Positions 19,449 through 27,618 are shown, counted from the stretch's first letter. The stretch: 64,000 nt of DNA from Gemmatimonadaceae bacterium (GCA_030835125.1 JAUQWM010000033.1:62001-126000), one strand, 5' to 3'. Notes: a model not told the origin generated them from the letters alone. Made by a program: numbers and translations.

Positions 19449-20189
19449 ATGACGATGACCTGCGAACACGTGGACCAGGTGCTCTCGGCGTACCTCGAGG
19501 GCGACCTCGGGACGGCCGGGCGCGGGGCGGTGGACGCGCACCTGCGCGAGTGCCTGCGCTGCGCCGCGCTCGTGCGCGACATCGAGGGGATCCGCACCGG
19601 GGCCGCCAGCCTGGCCGAACTTACCCCGTCGCGCGACCTCTGGGACGGCATCGCCGCCCGGATCGAGACGCCGGTCATCGAGATGCCGCGGGTGACGCAC
19701 GTTCCCGCCCGGCGCACCTGGCACCTGGCGGCGGCCGCCGTCGTGCTGATGGCGGTCTCGTCAGGCGTCACCTACTCGGTCATGTCGCGGCAGCAGGACG
19801 TCGCGCCCACCGTCGCGGCAACAACCGACAGCACGGATGCGTCCCCGAACGCGGCCCCCCAGCGAGTGATCACGCCAACCCGGCCGACCGGCGGGAGCGG
19901 GTCCCCCGTGCTGGTGCGCGCCGAGCCGCTGGCGCCCGAGGTGATGTATGGCCAGGAGATCGGCCGCCTGCGCGCGATCGTCGATGAGCGCCGCGCGAAC
20001 CTCGATTCGGCCACCGTTGCGGCGGTGGAGAAGAGCCTCCGCGATATCGACGCGGCGATCGCCGACGCCCGGGCCGCCCTGGCCATGGACGAGTCGAGCC
20101 GCTTCCTCAACGAGCAATTGAACCGGGCCCTCGAGAAGAAGCTGGGCGTGCTGCGCCGGGTGGCGCTGCTGCCGATGGGGGCCTCGTGA
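19449..20189 (+). CDS. Zinc-binding anti-sigma factor, single-pass membrane protein
   Basis: The product is 246 residues. The N-terminal ZAS-like domain has CEHVDQVLSAYLEGDLG and the HLRECLRC (H-x3-C-x2-C) zinc motif near residues 31-38. One transmembrane segment (about residues 94-110, LAAAAVVLMAVSSGVTYSVM) separates it from an extracytoplasmic part with a predicted helical C-terminus. It presumably holds the preceding sigma factor inactive. It overlaps the next gene by 4 bp. Confidence 0.88.
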   Translation: MTMTCEHVDQVLSAYLEGDLGTAGRGAVDAHLRECLRCAALVRDIEGIRTGAASLAELTPSRDLWDGIAARIETPVIEMPRVTHVPARRTWHLAAAAVVLMAVSSGVTYSVMSRQQDVAPTVAATTDSTDASPNAAPQRVITPTRPTGGSGSPVLVRAEPLAPEVMYGQEIGRLRAIVDERRANLDSATVAAVEKSLRDIDAAIADARAALAMDESSRFLNEQLNRALEKKLGVLRRVALLPMGAS

Positions 20190-21250
20190 GCACACCAACG
20201 ATGCAGGCAACCATGATCATCCGGGTCACCACCCTGCTCTGCCTCGCCGCGGCGACGGTCGGGGCGCAGTCCTCCCGCGACCGGGCCCGCGAGCGCGAGA
20301 TCGAGCGGCGCGCCGAGCAGCTCGGCAAGACCATCGAGCGTTCGGTCGAGCAGAGCATCGACGGCGCGATGCGCGCGGTCGAGGGCGTGCTGGCGCAGTT
20401 CGATTACGGCCAGGGATACGACTCGCGCCAGGGCAGTTCGCGCATCGATACGACCTTCGCGTTCTCCGCCGACGGCACCGTGGACCTGACGAGCTTCAAT
20501 GGAAGCATCACCGTCACCGGATGGACGCGCGGCCAGGCCCGCGTGCGCGCCTCGTCGTCCCGTGGCACGCTGCGCTGGCGGATGACGCAGTCCCGGATCA
20601 CGGTGGAAGCCGAGGGGTATCGGGGCCGGGCCGGCGAGACGACCTATGAGGTCACCGTTCCCGAGGGCGTGCGCGTGATCCTGCGCAGCATGACGGGTGA
20701 CCTGTCGGTGCAGGGGGTCAAGGGCCCGGTCGACCTGCACACCAACAACGGCGACATCACGGTCACCGACGCCACCGACCGGATCGAGATGGTGACGCTC
20801 TCCGGCGACGTGACCGGGCTCCGGTTGCGCGGGGAGGTCGAGGCCGGATCGCTGAACGGCACCGTCAGCCTCACCGACGTCGAGGGCCGCACGATTCGCG
20901 CCGAGTCCACCAGCAGCGACGTGAAGCTGGTGAACGTGCGGTCACGCGACATCGACGTGTCGAGCGTGAGCGGCGAGGTGGACTTCACCGGCCCGATCGA
21001 CCCACGAGGCCAGTACTCGTTCCAGTCGCACGCCGGCGACGTCACGCTCACCATCCCGGCGAGCTCCAGCGCGCGGTTCAGCCTGGAGACGTTCAGCGGC
21101 GAGGTGGACTCCGACTTCCCGTTCACGCTGCAGCCGAACCGCGAGCGCGGGAATCAGCGGCTCGAGTTCAGCGTCGGCGGCGGCGAGGCCCGCGTGATCG
21201 CCGAGTCCTTCAGCGGCAGTATCGTCATCAAGAGGCAGGAACGCCGTTAG
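20186..21250 (+). CDS. Secreted DUF4097 beta-helix/adhesin-like protein
   Basis: The product is 354 residues with a GTG start overlapping the anti-sigma TGA. A signal peptide (ending near TVGAQ) and a charged helical stretch to residue 70 precede many repeated beta-strands of the type GDITVT, GDVTGL, GTVSLT and GEVDFT, typical of DUF4097. The family is of unknown function and often sits beside sigma/anti-sigma pairs. Its TAG stop lies in a CGTTAGGC octamer. Confidence 0.82.
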   Translation: MSTPTMQATMIIRVTTLLCLAAATVGAQSSRDRAREREIERRAEQLGKTIERSVEQSIDGAMRAVEGVLAQFDYGQGYDSRQGSSRIDTTFAFSADGTVDLTSFNGSITVTGWTRGQARVRASSSRGTLRWRMTQSRITVEAEGYRGRAGETTYEVTVPEGVRVILRSMTGDLSVQGVKGPVDLHTNNGDITVTDATDRIEMVTLSGDVTGLRLRGEVEAGSLNGTVSLTDVEGRTIRAESTSSDVKLVNVRSRDIDVSSVSGEVDFTGPIDPRGQYSFQSHAGDVTLTIPASSSARFSLETFSGEVDSDFPFTLQPNRERGNQRLEFSVGGGEARVIAESFSGSIVIKRQERR

Positions 21251-21287
21251 GCATCCCGGATCGCACGACCCTTACCCACACACGACC

Positions 21288-22130
21288 ATGAAGACCCTTC
21301 GCACGTCCCCGATGGCCCGTGGCCTGTGGCCCATGGCCTGCCTTGCCGCGCTGGCGATCGCCGCGACCGGCGCCAGCGCCCAGGAACGGCAGTCCGACCG
21401 TGATTTCCGCTGGGACGGCCCCCTGGCCTCCGGCCGCTGGGTGTATGTCCGGAACCTCAACGGCCCGGTGCGCATCGAGCGGGCCTCGGGGGGCCGCCTG
21501 GAAGTGACCGCGGTGAAGCGCTGGCGGCGCGGCGACCCGGCCGACGCGACGATCGAGGTGACGCGCGTCTCATCCGGCGACCAGGACGTCCTGGTGTGCG
21601 CCATCTGGCGCGACGTGACGGAGGAATGCAGCGAACGCGACTACCGCACGCGTGATAACCGGCGCCGCAACCGCTGGAACGACCGCGACGACGACGTGAG
21701 CGTGGAGCTCACGGTGCGGGTGCCTGACGGGGTGAAGGTGGATGTCACCACCGTGAACGGCGGTCTCGAGATCGATGGGGCGACCTCCGTCGTCGAGGCG
21801 CATACGGTGAACGGCGGCGTCAGGGCACGCTCGAGCGGCGGGCCGGTGCGCGCCAGCACCGTGAACGGCGACGTCGACGTCACCATGGGCGCGCTCGGCG
21901 ACGGTGACCTCGAGTTCTCGACGACGAACGGGTCGGTCGAAGTCACCGTCCCCGGTGACCTGAACGCCGAGGTCACGATGCGGACGGTGAACGGCAGTGT
22001 CGGCTCCGATTTCCCGATGACGGTCAATGGCCGGATCAACCCGCGCCGGATCACGGCGACGATCGGTCGCGGCGGCCGGAGGCTGGAGCTGACGACGACG
22101 AACGGTTCGGTGGAGCTGAGGAAGGGATAA
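21288..22130 (+). CDS. Secreted DUF4097 family protein
   Basis: The product is 280 residues. A signal peptide ends near ATGASAQ. The body has repeated TVNGxV, TTNGSVEVTV and TVNGSVG strands, a parallel beta-helix-like pattern of DUF4097. It is 37 bp after the first DUF4097 gene and probably belongs to the same sigma-controlled operon. Part of the signal-peptide coding sequence is itself a 7-bp-period repeat (21313-21341). Confidence 0.8.
   Translation: MKTLRTSPMARGLWPMACLAALAIAATGASAQERQSDRDFRWDGPLASGRWVYVRNLNGPVRIERASGGRLEVTAVKRWRRGDPADATIEVTRVSSGDQDVLVCAIWRDVTEECSERDYRTRDNRRRNRWNDRDDDVSVELTVRVPDGVKVDVTTVNGGLEIDGATSVVEAHTVNGGVRARSSGGPVRASTVNGDVDVTMGALGDGDLEFSTTNGSVEVTVPGDLNAEVTMRTVNGSVGSDFPMTVNGRINPRRITATIGRGGRRLELTTTNGSVELRKG
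21313..21341 (+). repeat. Heptanucleotide array (GGCCNRT unit) inside a signal-peptide coding region
   Basis: Four heptads (GGCCCGT, GGCCTGT, GGCCCAT, GGCCTGC) encode ARGLWPMAC of the DUF4097 signal peptide. The units resemble the GGCCACA array at 30670. Confidence 0.65.
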
Positions 22131-22135
22131 GGGGA

Positions 22136-22176
22136 GGCTCGAGCCTCGAGCCTCGAGCCTCGACCCTCAAGCCTCA
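22136..22176 (+). repeat. Intergenic heptanucleotide array (GAGCCTC unit)
   Basis: Nearly six copies of GAGCCTC with late variants (GACCCTC, AAGCCTC) start 6 bp after the DUF4097 stop codon. This stretch (22131-22296) has no gene. Confidence 0.85.
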
Positions 22177-22208
22177 CCGTTCCAAGTCGCGACTGGACAA
22201 GCGGTTAC

Positions 22209-22245
22209 GATTCCCTATTCCCTATTCCCGATTCCCGAATTCCCC
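22209..22245 (+). repeat. Intergenic heptanucleotide array (ATTCCCT/ATTCCCG unit)
   Basis: Five heptads drift from TTCCCTA to TTCCCGA and end in GAATTCCCCC. It lies between the DUF4097 gene and the Bax-inhibitor gene. The same GATTCCC unit appears within coding genes at 26768, 29536, 30350 and 33920. Confidence 0.85.
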
Positions 22246-22296
22246 CATCGAGTCGCTATATTCAGGGTCGAACCTGACTTCTCGGGGGAATTCGGA

Positions 22297-22974
22297 ATGG
22301 GTGTTTCCTATCGTCCAATGACCGGCGTCGCCGTCCGCACGGGAGCGGAGCGCGCGACGCTGGTGCGCCGGACCTACCTGCTGGTCCTGGCCAGCGTGCT
22401 CGTGACCATGGGCGGCGTGTCGTTCGCGATGTCGACGCCCCCCGTGCTCGCCTGGACCGCGCGGCATCCGATCATCACGATGCTGGGGATGTTCCTGCCG
22501 CTCATCGCGGCCATGAAGTTCCGCCAGGTGTTCCCGACCAACATCGGCCTCGTCTTCCTCTTCACGTTCATCGAAGGGATCGCGATCGCGCCGCTGATCT
22601 ATCTCTACAACCAGATGCAGCCGGGGATCGTCGGCCAGGCTGCGCTGCTGACCGGAACCACGTTCGGGATCCTGACGCTGTACGCGTTCGTGAGCCGGCG
22701 CGACTTCAGCGCCTGGGGCGGCTTCTTCATCGTCGGCCTGTGGGTCCTGATCGCGACGTCGTTGCTCAACATGTTCTTCCAGAATCCCACGGCGTCCCTG
22801 TGGATCGCCGGCGCGACCGTGTTCGTGTTCGGCGGCCTGCTGATCTTCGACACGTGGCGGCTCAAGAACGTGTTCGGACCCGACGACTACGTGCAGGCGG
22901 CGGTGTCGATCTATCTCGACCTGCTGAACATGTTCCTCGCCATCCTGTCGTTGCTCGGCGGGCGGAGGGAGTGA
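22297..22974 (+). CDS. Bax inhibitor-1/YccA family membrane protein
   Basis: The product is 225 residues with seven hydrophobic segments. Family features are TYLLVLASVLVTMGG (TM1), FTFIEGIAIAPL, and the C-terminal VFVFGGLLIFDTWRLKN with SIYLDLLNMFLAILSLLG. BI-1 proteins (YbhL, YccA) modulate FtsH proteolysis or act as pH-sensitive calcium leak channels. The TGA stop is formed by the first heptad of the array at 22971. Confidence 0.9.
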   Translation: MGVSYRPMTGVAVRTGAERATLVRRTYLLVLASVLVTMGGVSFAMSTPPVLAWTARHPIITMLGMFLPLIAAMKFRQVFPTNIGLVFLFTFIEGIAIAPLIYLYNQMQPGIVGQAALLTGTTFGILTLYAFVSRRDFSAWGGFFIVGLWVLIATSLLNMFFQNPTASLWIAGATVFVFGGLLIFDTWRLKNVFGPDDYVQAAVSIYLDLLNMFLAILSLLGGRRE

Positions 22975-22998
22975 CTCGTGACTCGTGATTCGTGACTG
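22971..22998 (+). repeat. Heptanucleotide array (GTGACTC unit) supplying the BI-1 stop codon
   Basis: Four heptads (GTGACTC, GTGACTC, GTGATTC, GTGACTG) begin one base before the TGA (22972-22974) of the BI-1 gene. This is the reverse complement of the GAGTCAC unit found inside genes. Confidence 0.8.
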
Positions 22999-23021
22999 GG
23001 GTCGCGCTCACCATGGACAGT

Positions 23022-23056
23022 GACGGGGCGTCGAAACTCGATTTCGACGCCCCGTC
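23022..23056. terminator. Bidirectional terminator between convergent genes
   Basis: A perfect 15-bp stem (GACGGGGCGTCGAAA with TTTCGACGCCCCGTC) with a 5-nt loop lies between the convergent BI-1 and pterin dehydratase genes. The A-run and T-run at the inner stem ends and the symmetric location fit a terminator for both strands. Confidence 0.75.
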
Positions 23057-23100
23057 TTCGTGCGACGAGTGATGGGAAGGGAATCGTCGCGTCGCCCGCC

Positions 23101-23115
23101 GAGTCACGAGTCACG
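23101..23115 (-). repeat. Heptanucleotide array (GTGACTC on the gene strand) at the 3' end of the pterin dehydratase gene
   Basis: Two heptads on the minus strand (GTGACTC GTGACTC) contain the TGA stop (23111-23113) of the pterin dehydratase. The orientation relative to the gene is the same as at the BI-1 and radical SAM gene ends. Confidence 0.7.
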
Positions 23116-23395
23116 GCAGGAGTTCGTCCATCGCCTCCGCCAGCTTGAAGTCCCGCTGCGTGATCCCGCCAGCCGAGTGCGTCGAAAGGCTGCAGGTCAC
23201 CTTCGTGTAGCGGATGTCGATATCCGGGTGATGGTCCATCTTCTCCGCCGCCTCGGCGACCCGGTTCACGAACGCGATCCCTGCGGGAAACGTCGGGAAC
23301 TCGTACGTACGCGTGATTGCATTCCCGCGGCGGGTCCATCCCGTTCGTGCGCCAAGGGCGCGCTGGATCTCGATGTCGGAAAGCATGCTGGCCAT
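23111..23395 (-). CDS. phhB: Pterin-4a-carbinolamine dehydratase
   Basis: The product is 94 residues, the family length. It contains the active-site motif EKMDHHPDIDIRYTKV and the ending STHSAGGITQRDFKLAEAMD. It dehydrates 4a-hydroxytetrahydrobiopterin in pterin recycling. No aromatic amino acid hydroxylase is in view, so its partner is unknown; some bacterial homologues act in molybdopterin metabolism. An internal ATG at residue 4 is an alternative start. About 240 bp upstream (23396-23636) hold no gene that I can recognise. Confidence 0.92.
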   Translation of the reverse strand: MASMLSDIEIQRALGARTGWTRRGNAITRTYEFPTFPAGIAFVNRVAEAAEKMDHHPDIDIRYTKVTCSLSTHSAGGITQRDFKLAEAMDELLP

Positions 23396-23636
23396 TCGTG
23401 GCAGGGGGCGATCGAGGATGCGGCTGACCGAAAGATAACGGTTCCGCCTGGACGTCGACCGTCCAGCCCGTGGAACGAATTCGACCCTGGCGGCTGGGGG
23501 ACCGCTCGCCCCGCCAGCCCGTCGTCGTACGCTTGCTGATCGTGTGCCCGCGCGCCGTGCAGGTCGTGAGCTGGTTGCCAGCCGGTCACACGCGCAGGTC
23601 TCTGCCTGCCTGGGAATCCTGGTCGCCCGCGCGGGG

Positions 23637-24335
23637 TCAGGAACCGTCCGCCGCCAGTCGATCCACGATGGCGGCCACGTGCAGGGCGGTCGTATCCAGG
23701 GTCGGCAGGCCCTCGATCACCTCGGCGCGCAGGAGGAGCGGCAGTTCCGTCCCGCCAAGGATCACGCCGTCGACGCGCTCCTCATCCCGCAGCCGCCTGA
23801 CGATGGCGAGGATCCGATCGCGGGTCGCGTCGCGGAAGTCGCCCCGCAGCAGTTCTCCCACGTAGCGCTCGTGGATCCACAGCCGTTCGACGCTGGTCGG
23901 CGGGCACACGGCCATGCCACGCCGCGCGAAGACGCCCGGATAGAACGGCGCCTCCATCGTGAAGCGCGTGCCGAGGAGGGCGAGGTGGCTCAGGCCGCGC
24001 CGGTGCGCCTCGTCGGCGCAGGTCTCGACGATGCTGAGGAGCGGAACCGGGGAGCGCGCCGCCAGCTCGTCGAACACGATGTGCGCCGTGTTGGCCGTCA
24101 TCGCGATGAAGTCCACGCCCGCCCCCGCCAGGCGTCGCAGCGACGCCAGCAGGTATTCGGTCATCGCCGGCAGGTCGGTCGCGACCAGGCGCAGCCCGAC
24201 CTGCACGTCCAGGCTGTCGATGACGATCGACGGTGAACTGCCGGGGTGCCTGCGTTCCCAGTCGGCAATGATGCGCCGGTAATAGTCGATGGTGGACTCG
24301 GGACCGAGCCCGCCGACGAGGCCGACCGACTTCAT
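23637..24335 (-). CDS. Aspartate/glutamate racemase-like protein without catalytic cysteines
   Basis: The product is 232 residues. The N-terminus MKSVGLVGGLGPESTIDYYR is typical of the YgeA/aspartate racemase family. The two catalytic cysteines of the family would fall in MTANTAH (T80 in place of Cys) and ILGGTELPLL (G195 in place of Cys). A Thr at the first site is known in L-Asp/Glu-specific YgeA homologues, but loss of the second Cys as well argues against ordinary racemisation. It overlaps the upstream lipoprotein gene by 4 bp. Confidence 0.85.
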   Translation of the reverse strand: MKSVGLVGGLGPESTIDYYRRIIADWERRHPGSSPSIVIDSLDVQVGLRLVATDLPAMTEYLLASLRRLAGAGVDFIAMTANTAHIVFDELAARSPVPLLSIVETCADEAHRRGLSHLALLGTRFTMEAPFYPGVFARRGMAVCPPTSVERLWIHERYVGELLRGDFRDATRDRILAIVRRLRDEERVDGVILGGTELPLLLRAEVIEGLPTLDTTALHVAAIVDRLAADGS

Positions 24336-24814
24336 GGCGTGACTCCGGAACCGCCCGATGGCCTGAGGCGGGAATACGGGAACCCGTTGCACCCCGTCCG
24401 CGGGGTCTCCGGCCTGGCGATTCGCGTCGACCTGGCCTCGTCGAGGCTGGAGGCCTTGTACGCGCTGAAGCAGAACGCCCACGTATAGGGCGGCATGCCG
24501 GTGAGCGTGACCCAGTCGATGCGCGTGAACCTGCCGGGATCGGAAGAATTCGCGGAGTCATTCACGGCGAGCAGGTACCGCTCCGCCGTGTTCCACTCGA
24601 CAATCCGGTACCGCGCGCTGGTTCCCTGCCGCCATTCGTCCGGCAGCACCTCGTGAACGCCGCCGTAATCGTCGTCGAAACGGCCGAGGAGGAACGAGGG
24701 GGGATCACCGGAGGCCCCGTCGCGCGCGACCGGATCGCCGGGCGGTGGATTCGTGCATCCATCGATCGTGATCGCCGCCAGGACAGCCAGCAGGATCCGG
24801 ACCCGGTCTCGCAT
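24332..24814 (-). CDS. Hypothetical lipoprotein
   Basis: The product is 160 residues. A signal peptide ends in ITIDGC, a plausible lipobox with C20. The mature part has aromatic-rich segments (RIVEWNTAERYLLAV, PPYTWAFCFSAYKA). I do not recognise a family. It lies 4 bp downstream of the amidase gene and overlaps the racemase-like gene, so all three are probably one transcript. Confidence 0.6.
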   Translation of the reverse strand: MRDRVRILLAVLAAITIDGCTNPPPGDPVARDGASGDPPSFLLGRFDDDYGGVHEVLPDEWRQGTSARYRIVEWNTAERYLLAVNDSANSSDPGRFTRIDWVTLTGMPPYTWAFCFSAYKASSLDEARSTRIARPETPRTGCNGFPYSRLRPSGGSGVTP

Positions 24815-24818
24815 GTCG

Positions 24819-26192
24819 TCAGTTCCCGGTGGCGCGCTCGAACGCGGCGCCCAGTCGCAGGACGAGGTCGTCGCGCCCGGCGGCGCCGATCACCTGGAGG
24901 GCCACGGGAAGGCGCGAGGCCGTCCCGCACGGCACCGACAGCGCCGGCACGCCGGCCATGTTCTGCGGCGAGTTCAGGCGGGTGAACGCGTCGACCACGC
25001 CGGTTGACTGGCCGTTGATGACCACGGTCGTGTCCTCGACCTTCGGCGGCAGCGCGGGCACCACCGCGCCGACGAGGCCATCCACATCCGCGAACACGCG
25101 CGCGAACGCCGCCGTCACCGCGGCCTGCGTGGCCTGCGCACGCAGCAGGTCGAGGGCGGTCCAGCGATACGCGTCCATGAACCGCTGCCGCACCAGCGGG
25201 CCGTAGGCCTCGGGCGTCGACCGCAGGAACCGGTCATGGTACCGCACGGCCTCGGAGGCACTGATCACCACCGACGCCGCCTGCGCCTCATCGAGTTCGG
25301 GAACGCGGACTTCGCGCACGCGGCAGCCGAGCCTCACGAGTTCGCGGATCGCGGCCTCGACCGGCTTCTGCACGGCGGCGTCGAGGTCGCGCAGGTGGTA
25401 CTCCGACACGCCGACCCGCACGCCCTTCACGGGCCTCGTGGTCGCCTTCACGAAGCGGCCCGCGTGGCGCGGTCCGGCCATCGCCTCGAGCATCAGTGCG
25501 CAGTCGGCCACGGTCCGGGCAATGGGGCCGACGTGATCGAGGGAGGGGCTGAGGGGGACGACGCCCGCGAGCGACACCAGCCCGCGCGTGGGCTTGAGGC
25601 CCGCCACGCCGCAACAGGCGGCGGGGATGCGGATCGACCCGCGGGTGTCGGTGCCGACGGACAGGGGGCCGAGCCCGGCGGCGACCGCGGCCGCCGAGCC
25701 GCCGCTCGACCCGCCGGCCACCCGCGCCGGGTCGTGGGGGTTGCGCACCGGCCCGAAGTGCTCGTTGGCCGAGGTGACGCCTAACGCCACCTCGTGCAGG
25801 TTGGTCTTGCCGATGACGATGGCGCCGGCCCGGCGGAGCCGCCGCACCACCGGCGCGTCCCGGTCCGCCACCAGGCCGTCCCCGAAGATCCGCGACCCGG
25901 CCGTGGTCGGCGCCTCGGTGGTGAGCACGAGGTCCTTCACCGACACCGGCACGCCGAGGAGGGGCGGCATCGGGCCGCGCTGCATAACGAGTCGCTCGGC
26001 GTTCCGCGCGGCGCGGCGGGCCTGGTCGGCGAAGACGGCGAGGAACGCGTTGAGCCGCGGGTTCAGCCGCTCGATGCGGGCAAGCGTGTCCTCGACCACC
26101 TCCACGGGCGAGATCCGGCGGCGCCGGACCTGGTCGGCAAGCGTCCGTGCATCGGCAGGGTGACTGATGATTGGTGACTGGCGACTCGGCAC
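24819..26192 (-). CDS. Amidase (GatA/AS family)
   Basis: The product is 457 residues. The amidase-signature Ser-cisSer-Lys triad is present: K86 in VPVSVKDL, the Ser of AGGSSGGSAAAV (about S162) and nucleophile S186 in GTDTRGSIRIPAACCG. The GTG at 26192 is chosen because GGAG precedes it by 7 nt; no in-frame ATG fits. It may hydrolyse a small amide. GatA proper is less likely because gatC and gatB are absent nearby. The first ten or so codons lie in a degenerate heptad array. Confidence 0.9.
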   Translation of the reverse strand: MPSRQSPIISHPADARTLADQVRRRRISPVEVVEDTLARIERLNPRLNAFLAVFADQARRAARNAERLVMQRGPMPPLLGVPVSVKDLVLTTEAPTTAGSRIFGDGLVADRDAPVVRRLRRAGAIVIGKTNLHEVALGVTSANEHFGPVRNPHDPARVAGGSSGGSAAAVAAGLGPLSVGTDTRGSIRIPAACCGVAGLKPTRGLVSLAGVVPLSPSLDHVGPIARTVADCALMLEAMAGPRHAGRFVKATTRPVKGVRVGVSEYHLRDLDAAVQKPVEAAIRELVRLGCRVREVRVPELDEAQAASVVISASEAVRYHDRFLRSTPEAYGPLVRQRFMDAYRWTALDLLRAQATQAAVTAAFARVFADVDGLVGAVVPALPPKVEDTTVVINGQSTGVVDAFTRLNSPQNMAGVPALSVPCGTASRLPVALQVIGAAGRDDLVLRLGAAFERATGN

Positions 26193-26193
26193 T
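26160..26193 (-). repeat. Degenerate heptanucleotide array at the amidase start
   Basis: On the minus strand the heptads GAGTCGC, CAGTCAC, CAATCAT and CAGTCAC encode PSRQSPIISH just after the GTG start. They are in the stop-free orientation. Confidence 0.6.
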
Positions 26194-26219
26194 ACGCCTC
26201 CAACCCTTTGTGTGACAAG

Positions 26220-26225
26220 AGTATA
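26220..26225 (-). promoter_or_regulatory. Possible -10 element for the amidase operon
   Basis: TATACT on the minus strand lies 28 nt upstream of the amidase GTG in the divergent gap. No good -35 match is seen. Confidence 0.3.
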
Positions 26226-26265
26226 GCGACTCAGACGGCGAACCGGGCGGGCGGAATCGGCCCTC

Positions 26266-26294
26266 TTGCGTCTTCGGTATTTGTTCGGTATCTC
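26266..26294 (+). promoter_or_regulatory. Possible sigma-70-type promoter for the radical SAM gene
   Basis: TTGCGT (26266-26271) and TATCTC (26289-26294) are separated by 17 bp, just upstream of a purine-rich GGAGGG ribosome-binding site and the GTG at 26310. Confidence 0.35.
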
Positions 26295-26309
26295 TGGAGA
26301 GGGAGGGAC

Positions 26310-27554
26310 GTGAGTCGCCCGTCCCCCGTCCGCCGTCCCCGTCCGAAAATGCAACTGCCGCTGATCTCCCCTCCCGCCCCGACCCCGCCGCCCCCGGCGT
26401 CCCTGCAACTCATCGGGACACAGGGGGACATCCGGTACTACGAGCAGGTGGCGAAGGGCGTGCTCAACGCGCCGGAAAGCACCGGCATGCCGTTCTGGTC
26501 GATCAACCCCTACATCGGCTGCGCCTTCGGGTGCGCGTACTGCTACGCTCGTTATGCACACCGGTACGTGGCGGAGCGGCGGACCGCGACGGGCACCGAC
26601 GGCATGGAGGAACTCACCGAGCTGCCGCCCTGGCTGGCGTTCGAGCGGCGGATCTTCGTCAAGCGGAATGCGGCCGAGGTGCTGCGACGCACCTTGCGAG
26701 GCAGGAGGACACCGGTCACAGGCCACCGGACCGCGACGTCAGGAGCCGGGGGGCAGGGATCGGAAAACGATTCCCGGTTCCCGATTCCCGCTTCCCCCCG
26801 CGGTGCCGAGTCACGCGTCACGAGTCACGAGTCACGTCTTGCCCGCCTCTGGAAAGGCGAAACGATAGTCATCGGCACGGCCACCGACCCCTACCAGCCC
26901 GCCGAGCGGCACTATCGCGTGACCCGCGGCCTGCTCGAGGTGCTGGCGGAGGAGAAGGGCCTGTCGATCGTCATCATCACCAAGAGCGCGATCATCACGC
27001 GCGACATCGACCTGCTGGCGCGGCTGGCGAACCGTTCGGCGCTCACCATCCACCTGTCGCTCATCACGCTCGATCGTGAACTGGCGCGGCGGCTCGAGCC
27101 GAGGGCCCCCACGCCGGAAGCGCGGGTGCGGGCGCTGGAGCGGCTGGCGGACGCGGGCATCGACGTCGGGATCAACATCATGCCGGTGCTGCCGGGGATC
27201 ACCGACCGGCCGGCGATGCTCGACGCGGTGGTGCGTCGCGTGAAGGCCGCAGGCGCGTCGCACGTCAATGCCTGCGCCCTGCGCCTCCGCGCCTCGGCCC
27301 GGCGCCGCTACCTGCCGTTCATCGAGACGGAATTCCCCTCACTGGCCGGTTCCTACCGCGCCGCGTTCGCCAACGGCCACCAGGTCGGCGATGCCTATCG
27401 CGAGGGGTTGAGCCGCTTCCTGCGCGACCGGTGCCGCAAGCACGGCATCACGTATGGATCGAAGACCGTCCGTGAAGAGCCCCTGCCTGCCGGTACGCCG
27501 GACCCACCGGCAACAACCCAACTGGCACTATCCCTCGTGACGCGTGACTCGTGA
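26310..27554 (+). CDS. Radical SAM protein, Rv2578c/SPL-like family
   Basis: The product is 414 residues from the GTG at 26310, chosen for its strong GGAGGG ribosome-binding site. The [4Fe-4S]/SAM motif is CAFGCAYCYAR (C-x3-C-x2-C). Downstream motifs are GTATDPYQPAE and SIVIITKSAIITRDIDLLARLA, typical of Rv2578c-type relatives of spore photoproduct lyase. The reaction is unknown. An extra stretch of about 45 residues between KRNAAEVLRRTLRG and LARLWKGETIVIG is made of heptad repeats. The stop codon is also inside a heptad array. It precedes the imuA-imuB-dnaE2 operon. Confidence 0.88.
   Translation: MSRPSPVRRPRPKMQLPLISPPAPTPPPPASLQLIGTQGDIRYYEQVAKGVLNAPESTGMPFWSINPYIGCAFGCAYCYARYAHRYVAERRTATGTDGMEELTELPPWLAFERRIFVKRNAAEVLRRTLRGRRTPVTGHRTATSGAGGQGSENDSRFPIPASPRGAESRVTSHESRLARLWKGETIVIGTATDPYQPAERHYRVTRGLLEVLAEEKGLSIVIITKSAIITRDIDLLARLANRSALTIHLSLITLDRELARRLEPRAPTPEARVRALERLADAGIDVGINIMPVLPGITDRPAMLDAVVRRVKAAGASHVNACALRLRASARRRYLPFIETEFPSLAGSYRAAFANGHQVGDAYREGLSRFLRDRCRKHGITYGSKTVREEPLPAGTPDPPATTQLALSLVTRDS
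26318..26345 (+). repeat. In-frame heptanucleotide array (CCGTCCC unit) at the radical SAM N-terminus
   Basis: Four heptads (CCGTCCC, CCGTCCG, CCGTCCC and a partial) encode PSPVRRPRP. Confidence 0.6.
26713..26836 (+). repeat. Composite in-frame heptanucleotide array in the radical SAM gene
   Basis: Three arrays follow one another: GGTCACA/GGCCACC (26713-26733), GATTCCC/GGTTCCC (26768-26790) and GAGTCAC/GCGTCAC (26808-26836). They encode SRFPIP and ESRVTSHESR. All are stop-free in the gene's frame and sit between two conserved blocks of the enzyme. Confidence 0.85.
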
Positions 27555-27611
27555 CTCGTGACTCGTGACTCGTGAGATGCCTGATGCCTGATGCCTGATG
27601 CCTGTTGCCTG
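27537..27611 (+). repeat. Two adjacent heptanucleotide arrays (GTGACTC then GCCTGAT) at a gene end
   Basis: About five GTGACTC units (27537-27574) contain the TGA stop of the radical SAM gene. They are followed at once by four to five GCCTGAT/GCCTGTT units (27576-27611). Both units carry a TGA that recurs in all three frames every 21 bp. The remaining gap to the next gene is 7 bp. Confidence 0.85.
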
Positions 27612-27618
27612 GTAGCTC

